A stretch of 64,000 nucleotides of DNA, taken from assembly GCF_020687505.1 (NCBI RefSeq), contig NZ_JAJEQT010000001.1; one strand, given 5' to 3'. The translations under genes were made by a program, and so were the position numbers. This DNA comes from Coprococcus_C hominis. Its GTDB lineage: Bacteria; Bacillota; Clostridia; Lachnospirales; Lachnospiraceae. Shown piece by piece: positions 1 through 8,220 of this stretch (positions are counted from its first letter, which is position 1; the number at the start of each line of letters is the position of its first letter). A model generated the notes under the pieces. The model saw nothing but the letters and a program-made list of their open reading frames with translations. It was not told the DNA's origin and searched no databases.

Positions 1-2
1 AT

Positions 3-407
3 GCGATGATCATGTCCGCGATTGCAAACGACGGCGTCCTGATGAAGCCGTACACGATCGACTCGATTGAAAACGACGATGGTGCCAAGGTAAAGACATT
101 TCGTTCTAAGGAAGCAGGCACACTGATGACCGCAGATGAAGCAAACATCCTGACGGACTATATGAAAGGTGTCTGTGAATATGGTACCGGTTCCGGGTAT
201 TTTTCCGGACTTTCTTACTCGGTTGCCGGAAAGACTGGTACAGCAGAATTTGACAACGAAGGAAACTGCAATTCCTGGTTTGTCGGCTTTTCTGATCCGG
301 ATGATCCGGACATTGTCGTCTGCGCAATTACCGAACAGTCCAACGTGACTGGTGTGACAGGTGCATGGGTTGCCAGACAGGTGTTTGATGCATATTACAG
401 AAAATAG
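3..407 (+). CDS. Penicillin-binding protein, C-terminal part (5' end outside window)
   Basis: The reading frame is open from the window edge to a TAG at 405-407, so only about the last 134 residues of a class B penicillin-binding protein are present. The segment carries the KTG box of the transpeptidase fold as AGKTGTAE, followed by the SWFVGF strand that normally comes after it. The SxxK and SxN motifs would lie upstream of the window. Enzymes of this family cross-link peptidoglycan stem peptides on the outer face of the membrane. Which paralogue this is cannot be decided from the fragment. The last residues look like a normal C terminus, so nothing suggests a pseudogene. Confidence 0.9.
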   Translation, partial: AMIMSAIANDGVLMKPYTIDSIENDDGAKVKTFRSKEAGTLMTADEANILTDYMKGVCEYGTGSGYFSGLSYSVAGKTGTAEFDNEGNCNSWFVGFSDPDDPDIVVCAITEQSNVTGVTGAWVARQVFDAYYRK

Positions 408-413
408 TTTACC

Positions 414-442
414 TTGCGACATACCACAGAATCTGCTATAAT
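414..442 (+). promoter_or_regulatory. Sigma-A-like promoter for the NUDIX-sortase pair
   Basis: TTGCGA at 414-419 and TATAAT at 437-442 are separated by exactly 17 bp. The pair sits just after the penicillin-binding protein stop and about 48 bp before the chosen NUDIX start. Confidence 0.6.
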
Positions 443-489
443 AAATTTAATTTTGGGACACACCAATGGAAAAAGCAGGAGGAATTGCA

Positions 490-942
490 ATGATTGAAGC
501 AACAAGCTGTGGTGGTGTGGTAATCTTTCGAGGAAAAATCCTGTTGTTGTATAAGAATTACAGGAATAAATACGAAGGCTGGGTTCTGCCGAAGGGAACA
601 GTTGAAGAGGGCGAACAGCACAATGAAACTGCACTTCGGGAAGTGAAAGAAGAAACCGGCGTGAGCGCTCAGATTATCAAATACGTTGGAAAAAGCAACT
701 ATACGTTTAACACCTCTTATGATGTCGTTAACAAGGATGTACACTGGTATCTGATGATGGCGGACAGCTATTACAGCAAGCCACAACGGGAAGAATATTT
801 TATGGATTCCGGATATTACAAATATCACGAGGCGTACCATCTGTTAAAATTTCCGAACGAAAAACAGATATTGGATCAGGCGTACGAGGAATATACTGCT
901 TTGAAGCAGAATAATCTGTGGGGAAGCAAAAAATATTTTTAA
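490..942 (+). CDS. NUDIX hydrolase
   Basis: A protein of 150 residues with a full NUDIX box: a Gly followed by TVEEG, a Glu, then REVKEETGV. This fits GX5EX7REUXEEXGU, the magnesium-binding helix that hydrolyses nucleoside diphosphates linked to another group. The N terminus (CGGVVIF) and the GWVLPKGTVE strand are typical. An in-frame ATG at 466 exists, but an AGGAGG at 478-483 sits 6 nt before the ATG at 490, so 490 is chosen. The substrate cannot be predicted; the closest functional types are diadenosine polyphosphate or mRNA-cap-like hydrolases, which is only a family-level guess. The sortase gene follows after 6 nt, so the two are probably co-transcribed. Confidence 0.85.
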   Translation: MIEATSCGGVVIFRGKILLLYKNYRNKYEGWVLPKGTVEEGEQHNETALREVKEETGVSAQIIKYVGKSNYTFNTSYDVVNKDVHWYLMMADSYYSKPQREEYFMDSGYYKYHEAYHLLKFPNEKQILDQAYEEYTALKQNNLWGSKKYF

Positions 943-948
943 TGAGCT

Positions 949-1767
949 ATGAAAAAGAAAAAACGTATCGTATATAATTTATGTCTGGCTGTATTGATCT
1001 GTATTTTCCTTGGTTCTGCGGGGTATCTTGCCTATTATTTCCTGCAGAGCAAGAAAAGTGAAGATCAGTTTCAGGAGCTGGAGGCTATGATTGACGCTCC
1101 GGTCAACGAAGAGGAGATTGTCTACGTGGCAACAGATGGCGATGCAGAACCGGGATTAGAATTTGTGAATATCGATGGAACTCGCGTCCAGAAATCTTTT
1201 GCTTCCCTCTATCGGGAGAATCATGATTTTATCGGCTGGCTGTCCATCGAGGATACGAACATTGATTATCCGGTTATGCAGACACCAGAAGAGGAAGAGT
1301 ATTATATCCATCGGGATTTTTACGGCGAATACAGCAGTGCAGGTACGTTGTTTGTTGATCTTGAAAGCAATGTGCAGAAGCCTTCCGACAACATCTTGAT
1401 CTACGGACATAATATGAAAACTGGAAAGATGTTTCATGACTTATTAAAATATGAGAATGAATCATTTTATAAAAATCACAAATACATTCAGTTTGATACC
1501 ATTTACGGAAATGGCACTTACGAAGTGATTGCCGCCTTCCGTACCCACATACTGACAGAAAAGGAAGATGGGTTCCGTTATTATCAGTTCTTTAACGCGG
1601 AGGATAAATCCGCATTTAACCAGTATGTATCCGGCTGCAAAGCATTGACCGGATATACGATTGACACGGATGCTTCTTACGGTGATTCGCTGCTTACTTT
1701 ATCGACCTGCGCCTATCATACAGACAACGGAAGATTTGTTGTAGTTGCGAAGAAACTGACCCCTTAA
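949..1767 (+). CDS. srtB: Class B sortase
   Basis: A protein of 272 residues with a short basic N terminus, one membrane segment at about residues 8-29 and an extracellular sortase domain. The catalytic Cys lies in TLSTCAYH, the catalytic His in IYGHNMKTG, and the conserved Arg in GRFVVVAK. The long insertion before the Cys and the FIGWLSIEDTNIDYPV region are characteristic of class B. Sortases cleave a sorting motif and attach the protein covalently to peptidoglycan or to a pilin. No sorting substrate with an obvious motif is adjacent, so the target is unknown. The ribosome site before ATG 949 is weak, and translation may be coupled to the NUDIX gene 6 nt upstream. Confidence 0.9.
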   Translation: MKKKKRIVYNLCLAVLICIFLGSAGYLAYYFLQSKKSEDQFQELEAMIDAPVNEEEIVYVATDGDAEPGLEFVNIDGTRVQKSFASLYRENHDFIGWLSIEDTNIDYPVMQTPEEEEYYIHRDFYGEYSSAGTLFVDLESNVQKPSDNILIYGHNMKTGKMFHDLLKYENESFYKNHKYIQFDTIYGNGTYEVIAAFRTHILTEKEDGFRYYQFFNAEDKSAFNQYVSGCKALTGYTIDTDASYGDSLLTLSTCAYHTDNGRFVVVAKKLTP

Positions 1768-1805
1768 TTCTATGAAAACAGGCGAACAGAAACTGTATTT
1801 TATTA

Positions 1806-1834
1806 TTGACAAGTAAAATGTTCTATGATATAGT
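1806..1834 (+). promoter_or_regulatory. Promoter of tRNA-Leu
   Basis: A perfect TTGACA at 1806-1811 and TATAGT at 1829-1834 are 17 bp apart. The predicted start is about 6 nt before the tRNA. Confidence 0.75.
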
Positions 1835-1846
1835 ATCAAATGTTCC

Positions 1847-1930
1847 GCCGGTGTGTCGGAATTGGCAGACGAGGCAGACTCAAAATCTGTTGATGGCAAC
1901 ATCGTGCGGGTTCAAGTCCCGCCACCGGCA
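1847..1930 (+). tRNA. tRNA-Leu (anticodon CAA)
   Basis: An 84-nt class II tRNA. The acceptor stem GCCGGTG pairs with CACCGGC at 1923-1929, and the discriminator is A1930. The anticodon arm is GCAGA, loop CTCAAAA, TCTGT, which puts CAA at positions 34-36 and so reads UUG. A long variable arm (TGATGGCAACATCGT) and a normal T arm (GGGTTCAAGTCCC) confirm the leucine type. The CCA end is not encoded. Confidence 0.97.
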
Positions 1931-1938
1931 TTGAATGT

Positions 1939-1981
1939 AAAATGCGAGAGTCCTTAAAATTTAAGGATTCCCGCATTTTTT
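1939..1981 (+). terminator. Rho-independent terminator after tRNA-Leu
   Basis: An inverted repeat (AAATGCG plus AGTCCTTAAA against TTTAAGGATTC plus GCATTT) is followed by a run of T. Confidence 0.8.
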
Positions 1982-2031
1982 GTTACTAAAAACATGGTAG
2001 GTGCGCAAAAGGTGCGCAAAAATATCAAGTA

Positions 2032-2760
2032 TCATCCAAGCCGGATCATTTCTTTTCGCAACCGACGAATGATCTTCTTCTCCAGTCTGGAGATGTACGA
2101 CTGTGAGATTCCAAGCAGATCTGCAACCTCCTTTTGCGTCATTTCCTCATCATCATGGCCAATCCCATATCGAAGCTCGATGATCGTGCGCTCCCGGTCA
2201 CTTAAAATGTCCATTGCCTGTTCCAACAGGTTCAAATCGACTTCATCTTCGATATCCTTGTACACCAGATCTTCCTCCGTGCCAAGAATATCGGAGAGCA
2301 GCAGCTCATTTCCATCCCAGTCCACATTCAGTGGTTCATCGATGGAAACCTCGGTTTTGATACGGGAATTGCGGCGTAGATGCATCAAAATTTCATTTTC
2401 GATGCAACGGCTGGCATACGTTGCCAGTTTGATATTTTTGTCCGACTTAAAGGTATTGATTGCTTTGATCAGTCCGATCGTACCGATCGAGATCAGATCC
2501 TCCACGCCGACACCCGTGTTATCAAATTTCTTTGCAATGTAAACGACCAGACGCAGATTATGCTCGATCAACGTCTGTCTTGCCTCTAAAACATCATCAT
2601 CCAGATGCGTCAAGAGCAAGGTTTCCTCCTCTGAGGAGAGTGGTGCCGGAAGAATCTCCGCGCCTCCGATATAATGCACTTCATTTTTTGGAAATAAGAG
2701 ATAATTCGCTATGCTCTTGATATTGAAACGGATCATATTGTTGCTGACGATGCTAATCAT
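2032..2760 (-). CDS. sigE: RNA polymerase sporulation sigma factor SigE (pro-sigma-E)
   Basis: A sigma-70 family protein of 242 residues. It carries the SigE signature around HYIGGAEILP, region 2 (NLRLVVYIAKKF, DLISIGTIGLIKA, KLATYASRCIENEI) and a region 4 helix-turn-helix (MTQKEVADLLGISQSYISRLEKKII). The roughly 30 residues before YIGG match the pro-peptide that SpoIIGA removes in the mother cell. SigE drives early mother-cell genes in sporulation. The start ATG at 2760 overlaps the spoIIGA stop as ATGA and has a GGAGG 7-8 nt upstream, so the pair is translationally coupled. This gene is the best single sign that the host is a spore former. Confidence 0.96.
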   Translation of the reverse strand: MISIVSNNMIRFNIKSIANYLLFPKNEVHYIGGAEILPAPLSSEEETLLLTHLDDDVLEARQTLIEHNLRLVVYIAKKFDNTGVGVEDLISIGTIGLIKAINTFKSDKNIKLATYASRCIENEILMHLRRNSRIKTEVSIDEPLNVDWDGNELLLSDILGTEEDLVYKDIEDEVDLNLLEQAMDILSDRERTIIELRYGIGHDDEEMTQKEVADLLGISQSYISRLEKKIIRRLRKEMIRLG

Positions 2761-3626
2761 GTTGGTTCCTCCTTCTTAGGTTGTAATTTTTCATGCAGTA
2801 ATACGTCATATCGGTTTTCAAAGAAGATTTCCCGGCTGATTCCAGCTGTGACCGCATAGAATGTTGTGCGCGATTGCGTATACACCAGCTTTGGAATCGT
2901 AATTGCCGGCATCAGGGAAAACCGGTTTCCTATGGTATGGTAAGAAATCGGAAAAAACGTGATTTCTCCGGTTTCGTTCATTTGTAAGTACGGAAATTGT
3001 CCGGTTTTATGATACTGTTCGAGTTGTGCGTAGCTTTGCTCAGACAGAAGATTTTTCAATAAACGATAGTTTATAAGGATTGCCGGTTGTTTTGTATAGG
3101 GATTTTGAAGCCGGTTTCCAGTATCCACAAAGGCATTGGCAGAGAGTGTCCTTGCAGGAAACACAAGTTCTACTGCATATGCGTGGGCTTGCATCTGCTT
3201 TCGGTCATATATCCGCCGGGCAATCCGGCATACCAATACCGAAGCGATACATGTCAGATAAAATCCGGGGGTCCGAAACGCTGTGCCGTCCGCTATGTAA
3301 AATAATTGCAGCATTCCAGCCAACCATATACAACCAGCAAGCACGACCAGTATCATTTTCCACATTGGAATCGGATATGGCACGTGTTTTGTAAGAAAAT
3401 ATGTCATAAAAAAGTAGCTTGTGGCATATAATACATAATAGAGAGTACATAAAGATATCGTTATCAAAAAAATACCTGTCGATAAAGCTGCCATAAAAAT
3501 CGTCCACATACATGTGCGGAGGATTTTTATGGACTGCCCAAGTATCGTCTGTATCATGCAGAGCAGCGTCACATTCACAAGACAGTGATACAGAAACAAT
3601 ACATCGGCGTAGACAACATAGGTCAT
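2757..3626 (-). CDS. spoIIGA: Sigma-E processing peptidase SpoIIGA
   Basis: A protein of 289 residues with five hydrophobic segments in the first half (from about YVVYADVLFLYHCLVNV) and a cytoplasmic aspartic-protease domain. The catalytic motif is visible as ANAFVDTGNRL. It cleaves the pro-peptide of SigE at the sporulation septum after a signal from the forespore. A GTG at 3632 is in frame but overlaps the AGGAGG at 3632-3637, so the ATG at 3626, 5 nt after that site, is the better start. The gene lies directly upstream of sigE with a 4-nt overlap, as in bacilli and clostridia. The region upstream carries Spo0A-like boxes. Confidence 0.95.
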   Translation of the reverse strand: MTYVVYADVLFLYHCLVNVTLLCMIQTILGQSIKILRTCMWTIFMAALSTGIFLITISLCTLYYVLYATSYFFMTYFLTKHVPYPIPMWKMILVVLAGCIWLAGMLQLFYIADGTAFRTPGFYLTCIASVLVCRIARRIYDRKQMQAHAYAVELVFPARTLSANAFVDTGNRLQNPYTKQPAILINYRLLKNLLSEQSYAQLEQYHKTGQFPYLQMNETGEITFFPISYHTIGNRFSLMPAITIPKLVYTQSRTTFYAVTAGISREIFFENRYDVLLHEKLQPKKEEPT

Positions 3627-3653
3627 GTTCACCTCCTTTGATCATTCCTCCGT

Positions 3654-3741
3654 ATTATATATAATTCCGCATGAAATAAATGTCATAATTCGTATTCTGA
3701 TTTCGTAAAATTCCAAGCATTTTCGACATCGCCATTCGACC
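3654..3741 (-). promoter_or_regulatory. Spo0A-responsive spoIIG-type promoter
   Basis: Read on the minus strand, a perfect 0A box TGTCGAA lies at 3728-3722 and a near-match GGTCGAA at 3741-3735, 13 bp apart. A second, weaker pair (TTACGAA at 3708-3702 and ATACGAA at 3695-3689) has the same 13-bp phase. Downstream are an ATGACA at 3686-3681 and a TATAAT at 3659-3654, separated by 21 bp. Over-long spacing with tandem 0A boxes is the known feature of the Bacillus subtilis spoIIG promoter, which Spo0A-P activates. The box matches are seen; activation by Spo0A is inferred. Confidence 0.65.
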
Positions 3742-3765
3742 AAATACAAGCAATAGGAGAGAATT

Positions 3766-5415
3766 ATGGATAAATCTGTCTATTCTACCGAGAAAATCAG
3801 CACCGGGCTGGCAGTGTCCTTGGAGACAGACCAAAGTTCCACGCGGCAGTTTACCATTTTGATCCGGTATCTTGGTGCATTTGATTCCTTACAGGAAATC
3901 GCTGTTTTTCCAATAGTTCCGTTATTGAACCGTTTTGCAGTTGGAACAGCCTCCAAAGAAGAGATTCTTCGTCTGGCATATATGCCAGAGGTTTTATACA
4001 TCGACCTGACACGGCAGATGGAGTACGAGCAGGCAGTACAGGCAGAAGACCGGATTGCTGCATGCTTTCCAATGTATGACGAACAGGAAAGCGTTTTACG
4101 CGGCAATGGTATCCTGATTGGAATCGTAGATTCCGGACTGGAGTTTATGCATCCTGCATTGATTACCCAAGACGGCAAAAGCCGGATCGTTGCTTATTGG
4201 GATCAATCACAGACCGGTATTCCACCGGAACCCTATGGATTTGGTACAGAATATTCTGCGAACCAGATTCAATCTGTTGTTTCAGAAGGAACGGATCGCC
4301 GCTATGATACAAGTGGACATGGAACCGCAGTCGCAAGTATCCTGACGGCATTCAGTACCGGAGCTTCTCTGATTGGCGTAGCCTCCCGTCCAAATACCGC
4401 CGCATTTTTGTGTGCAGTCGACTATATTGTCCGCTATGCCATGCAGCAGCGCCTTCCACTTGTTTTAAATCTGAGCTATGGAAATAATTACGGCGATCAC
4501 TATGGAAATTCAATCGTAGAGCAGTATCTGGATGCCCTGCGCGCAAACGGAAAAGTCACAATCGTAACCGGGATGGGCAACGAGGGGAACACCGGGCGAC
4601 ACCGTTACATCGGAGGAAATACTGCACAAACCGTTGGAATCCTTGTCGGAGATGGACTTCTTACCTTCTCTTTACAACTGTGGTTTGCACCTGCGACCGC
4701 CTTTCTTTTTCGCATACAGGCTCCAGCTGGGCAGGCAACCACCTACATACCTTCCCAAAATGCCGGAGAATTTTATTCTTTCGTACTTGCCACAACACAG
4801 ATTTCTATACAGATCGGGCAGGCAACACCTTTTAACCCAAGAAGAGAGATCTTTATTGTTTTTCGTGGAACGGTAATTCCGTATGGATATTGGAGTCTTT
4901 CCATCCAGCCGTATTTTGATCAGCCCTATCAGATTGATGCATGGCTCCCGGTTGCCTCATCCACACAGGCAACTGTAGAATTCGAGGTTCCAACAACTGA
5001 CCTTTCCCTGACAATTCCAGCATCTGCCTCAAACGTGATCAGCGTTGGTGCCTATAACGGGGCAAGGCTCAGCGTGGCACCATTTTCAGGAAAAGGAAGT
5101 ACATCTATCCAAAAGCCGGATCTGGTCGCCCCGGGTGTTGATATCCTTGCCGCCAATGCCAGCGGTGGATACCGGCTGGTAAGCGGCACCTCCTTTGCGA
5201 CACCATTTGTTGCCTCTGCCGCAGCCAATCTGATGCAATGGGGCATTACCGATGGAAACGATTCTTTCCTGTACGGTGCGCGGGTAAAAGCCTATCTGAT
5301 CAACGCAGCACGCGCCTTACCTGGCAGCAAACAGATTCCAAATCCTTCCGAGGGCTGGGGGAGATTATGCGCCAATGCCAGCGTCCCCAGATACAATCCA
5401 CCGATTCTGTCCTAG
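3766..5415 (+). CDS. Subtilisin-like (S8) serine protease, Csp-like architecture
   Basis: A protein of 549 residues with a complete S8 catalytic set: Asp122 in GIVDSGLEF, His185 in DTSGHGTAVA, the oxyanion Asn272 in GMGNEGN and Ser476 in SGTSFATP. A domain of about 130 residues is inserted between the oxyanion Asn and the Ser (roughly 285-415). This matches the jelly-roll insertion of the clostridial Csp germination proteases. No secretion signal is visible; the first 100 residues could be a pro-domain. The gene diverges from spoIIGA, and a sporulation or germination role would fit, but this is only context. A GGAGA ribosome site precedes the ATG. It could also be a general intracellular or cell-wall S8 peptidase. 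Confidence 0.85.
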   Translation: MDKSVYSTEKISTGLAVSLETDQSSTRQFTILIRYLGAFDSLQEIAVFPIVPLLNRFAVGTASKEEILRLAYMPEVLYIDLTRQMEYEQAVQAEDRIAACFPMYDEQESVLRGNGILIGIVDSGLEFMHPALITQDGKSRIVAYWDQSQTGIPPEPYGFGTEYSANQIQSVVSEGTDRRYDTSGHGTAVASILTAFSTGASLIGVASRPNTAAFLCAVDYIVRYAMQQRLPLVLNLSYGNNYGDHYGNSIVEQYLDALRANGKVTIVTGMGNEGNTGRHRYIGGNTAQTVGILVGDGLLTFSLQLWFAPATAFLFRIQAPAGQATTYIPSQNAGEFYSFVLATTQISIQIGQATPFNPRREIFIVFRGTVIPYGYWSLSIQPYFDQPYQIDAWLPVASSTQATVEFEVPTTDLSLTIPASASNVISVGAYNGARLSVAPFSGKGSTSIQKPDLVAPGVDILAANASGGYRLVSGTSFATPFVASAAANLMQWGITDGNDSFLYGARVKAYLINAARALPGSKQIPNPSEGWGRLCANASVPRYNPPILS

Positions 5416-5504
5416 ATTTCCGGTGTCGACGATTCCCGGAATCTGTGCTATGATAGATTTCAGTGTAATTAAACGAAAAACAGAAGAAAAGTGAGGGCGT
5501 TTCG

Positions 5505-8096
5505 ATGGCAGAAACAACCGCAGAAAAAAAGCATATTACAATCGGTATTTTAGCCCACGTCGATGCTGGAAAAACAACGCTTTCGGAAGAACTCCTCTAT
5601 GAGACCGGCGTCCGGAAGCAGGCAGGACGGGTCGATAACGGTGATACCTTACTCGACCATGACGAGATGGAGCGAAGCCGGGGCATTACGATTTTTTCCA
5701 AGCAGGCAGAGCTTTCCACCGCTGAAACAGATATTACCCTGCTAGATACACCCGGGCACGTGGATTTTACCGCTGAGATGGAGCGTACCTTACAGGTACT
5801 TGACTATGCCATCCTTGTGATCAGTGCCTCTGACCGGATTCAGGCGCATACAAAGACAGTCTGGCGATTATTAAACGAATATCGGATTCCAGTATTTTTA
5901 TTTGTCAATAAAATGGATCAGCCTGACAATCTCCAGTCAGAGATTTTGACTGAATTACAGGATTTTTCTGATAAAATCGTCGCATTTTCCTGCTATGAGC
6001 AGGGTACTATCCATACATCGGAGGATTTCTATGAATCCATCGCAATGGCATCGGAGGATGAAACCATTTTAAATACCTATATGGAACAGGGGGCACTTTC
6101 TGATACCTGTATCCAGACTATGATCAAACAGCGGCATATCATCCCGTGTTATTTCGGAAGCGCGCTAAAAGGAATTGGTGTGGATGCACTTTTAAACGGT
6201 TTAGATGCTTACACAACCGATGCGTACCAAACCCTGACCGAAGCACCGTTTGGTGCCCGCGTCTATAAGATTACCCGCGATGAAAAGGGAAACCGGCTCG
6301 CCCATATCAAAGTGATGCAGGGATCCTTATCTGTCCGGGATACCGTCGGAGAAGAGAAGGTTACACAGATCCGTATCTATAATGGGGAACATTATCAGAC
6401 CGTTCCAACCGTAACCGCAGGACATATCTGCAGTATTACGGGGCTGGAAACCGCACAGGCAGGGGACGGCATCGGCGATTACAGTGATAACCCGATGGCG
6501 TGCATCGAGCCGGTGATTTCCTATACGATCACCTTTGACGAAGCTGTCAGCACACGTTTGATGTATACAAAAATAAAAGATCTCGATGAAGAACTTCCAG
6601 AGCTGCATCTGTCATGGAACGAACCGACTGAAACAATCCAGATCATGCTGATGGGCCCGGTTCAGATTGAGATTCTGACACAACTGATCAAAAACCGCTG
6701 TGGTGTTGTGCCGACTTTTGACAGCGGTAAGATCCTGTATAAAGAAACGATCGCCCAGCCGGTGATCGGTGTCGGACATTTTGAACCACTGCGTCATTAT
6801 GCAGAGGCACATATCCGTATTGAACCGGCAGAACGTGGAAGCGGCGTGGATGCATCCCTTGACTGCAGCGAAGATATCCTTGCCAAAAACTGGCAGCGTC
6901 TGGTCTATACCCATCTGCTGGAACGGACGCACCGTGGCACAAAGATCGGTGCACCCTTAACGGATGTACATTTCACTGTAATAAACGGACGTGCCCACAC
7001 GAAACATACCGAGGGCGGAGATTTCCGTCAGGCAACATACCGTGCAGTGCGGCAGGGGCTGATGGAAGCTGGTACGATTATTTTAGAACCGGAATATGAT
7101 TTTACATTGGAAATACCTGCTTCGATGATTGGACACGCCATGACAGACCTGCAGTCTATGTATGCGGTCATGGAGGCACCGGAACAGCTTGGCGACCGTG
7201 CAATCATACGCGGACACGGACCAGTTGCAACGTTGCGGGATTACCAGCTTCATGTACGCGCATTTACGAAAGGGCAGGGCGAGTTTCAGGTAAGCTTCCG
7301 CGGCTACATGCCGTGTCACAACGAGGAAGAGGTCATACAGACCCATCCATATGATCCAGAAGCGGATTTACGCAACCCGACATCCTCTGTATTCTGCGCA
7401 CATGGTTCCGGTTTCCTTGTCCCGTGGGATCAGGTAAAGGCATATATGCACGTCAGTGATGCAACGGACACTGAGCAGGAACAGGCAGAATATACCGTTC
7501 ACAGCCGGGAAAACTTTGATTATTCGATTGGATTAGACGAGATCGATGCGATTTTGTCCGGGCAGACTGCAAACCAAAATGCGAAAAAACAGATCTATAA
7601 AAAGAAGATCGTGCGGCACACAGAGACTTACACCGGAAAAGCATCCAAGGTAATCGTCACGCCAAAAGAAAAGCGCCTGATCGTAGATGGCTACAATGTT
7701 ATTTTTGCATGGGAATCCCTGACGGAGCTTGCAAAAACGAATCTCGATGCGGCAAAGGATAAGCTCATTTCCCTGTTATCAAATTACCAGGGGATCACCG
7801 GTGTCAAAACCCTGCTTGTCTTTGATGGCTATAAGGTAAAGGGCAATCATGGCAGTACGACCGTGCAGGAGGATATCGAAATCGTGCACACAAAGGAAAA
7901 CCAGACTGCCGATCAGTTTATCGAAGCCTATACACATGAAAATGAAGGACAATACCAGATGACCGTTGCCACTTCAGATGGTCTGATCCAGACGATCACA
8001 CGCGGTGCCGGCTGTCAGATCATTTCCTCCAGAGAGCTATATTCTGCGATGGAAGCAGCTGCAAAAGAGCTGCGGGAAATGTACGATATCAAATAG
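5505..8096 (+). CDS. TetM/EF-G-like translation GTPase fused to a C-terminal NYN (Rae1/YacP-like) nuclease domain
   Basis: A protein of 863 residues. Residues 10-640 or so form an EF-G-type GTPase of the ribosomal-protection (TetM/TetW) group: P loop AHVDAGKTT at 17-25, RGITI, DTPGHVDF and NKMD, then domains II-V. From about residue 724 a separate module begins (KRLIVDGYNVIFAW, LLVFDGYKVKG, TKENQTADQFIEAY, VATSDGLIQ). It follows the Rae1/YacP ribosome-associated endonuclease, including Asp in VDGYN, Asp in VFDGY and Asp in TSDG. GTPases of this group remodel the A site to release tetracycline, and Rae1 cuts mRNA in the A site. A combined A-site function is an inference. The gene starts with a GTGAGGG-type ribosome site and appears monocistronic. 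Confidence 0.9.
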   Translation: MAETTAEKKHITIGILAHVDAGKTTLSEELLYETGVRKQAGRVDNGDTLLDHDEMERSRGITIFSKQAELSTAETDITLLDTPGHVDFTAEMERTLQVLDYAILVISASDRIQAHTKTVWRLLNEYRIPVFLFVNKMDQPDNLQSEILTELQDFSDKIVAFSCYEQGTIHTSEDFYESIAMASEDETILNTYMEQGALSDTCIQTMIKQRHIIPCYFGSALKGIGVDALLNGLDAYTTDAYQTLTEAPFGARVYKITRDEKGNRLAHIKVMQGSLSVRDTVGEEKVTQIRIYNGEHYQTVPTVTAGHICSITGLETAQAGDGIGDYSDNPMACIEPVISYTITFDEAVSTRLMYTKIKDLDEELPELHLSWNEPTETIQIMLMGPVQIEILTQLIKNRCGVVPTFDSGKILYKETIAQPVIGVGHFEPLRHYAEAHIRIEPAERGSGVDASLDCSEDILAKNWQRLVYTHLLERTHRGTKIGAPLTDVHFTVINGRAHTKHTEGGDFRQATYRAVRQGLMEAGTIILEPEYDFTLEIPASMIGHAMTDLQSMYAVMEAPEQLGDRAIIRGHGPVATLRDYQLHVRAFTKGQGEFQVSFRGYMPCHNEEEVIQTHPYDPEADLRNPTSSVFCAHGSGFLVPWDQVKAYMHVSDATDTEQEQAEYTVHSRENFDYSIGLDEIDAILSGQTANQNAKKQIYKKKIVRHTETYTGKASKVIVTPKEKRLIVDGYNVIFAWESLTELAKTNLDAAKDKLISLLSNYQGITGVKTLLVFDGYKVKGNHGSTTVQEDIEIVHTKENQTADQFIEAYTHENEGQYQMTVATSDGLIQTITRGAGCQIISSRELYSAMEAAAKELREMYDIK

Positions 8097-8099
8097 AGC

Positions 8100-8146
8100 A
8101 TAACTGTACCTGTAAATCAACAATTTATGGGTGCAGTTATTTGTAT
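8100..8146 (+). terminator. Possible weak terminator after the GTPase-NYN gene
   Basis: ATAACTGTACC at 8100-8110 can pair imperfectly with GGGTGCAGTTAT at 8129-8140, followed by TTGTATTT. The T run is broken and the element overlaps the -35 box of the next promoter. Confidence 0.4.
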
Positions 8147-8169
8147 TTATAGGAAATCTATGCTATAAT
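8141..8169 (+). promoter_or_regulatory. Promoter of thiC
   Basis: TTGTAT at 8141-8146 and TATAAT at 8164-8169 are 17 bp apart. The leader that follows is only about 45 nt and shows no TPP-riboswitch core (no CTGAGA or ACCTGAT element). Confidence 0.65.
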
Positions 8170-8220
8170 TTGAGTAATTATGACTAGAATAGATATAGTT
8201 TGACATAACAGGAGGTTTCA

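Noticed and set aside
436..840. Long antisense frames such as this one (also 3780-4178, 26170-26586 and 42280-42729 on the minus strand).
   Set aside because: They are shadows of well-supported genes on the other strand, with low-complexity or unnatural composition and no ribosome sites.
5505..8096. A clear tetracycline-resistance gene.
   Set aside because: The GTPase part is TetM-like, but the fused nuclease domain and housekeeping context argue for a different primary role; resistance cannot be claimed from sequence.
8097..8220. TPP riboswitch before thiC.
   Set aside because: The conserved core motifs are absent and the leader after the promoter is too short.
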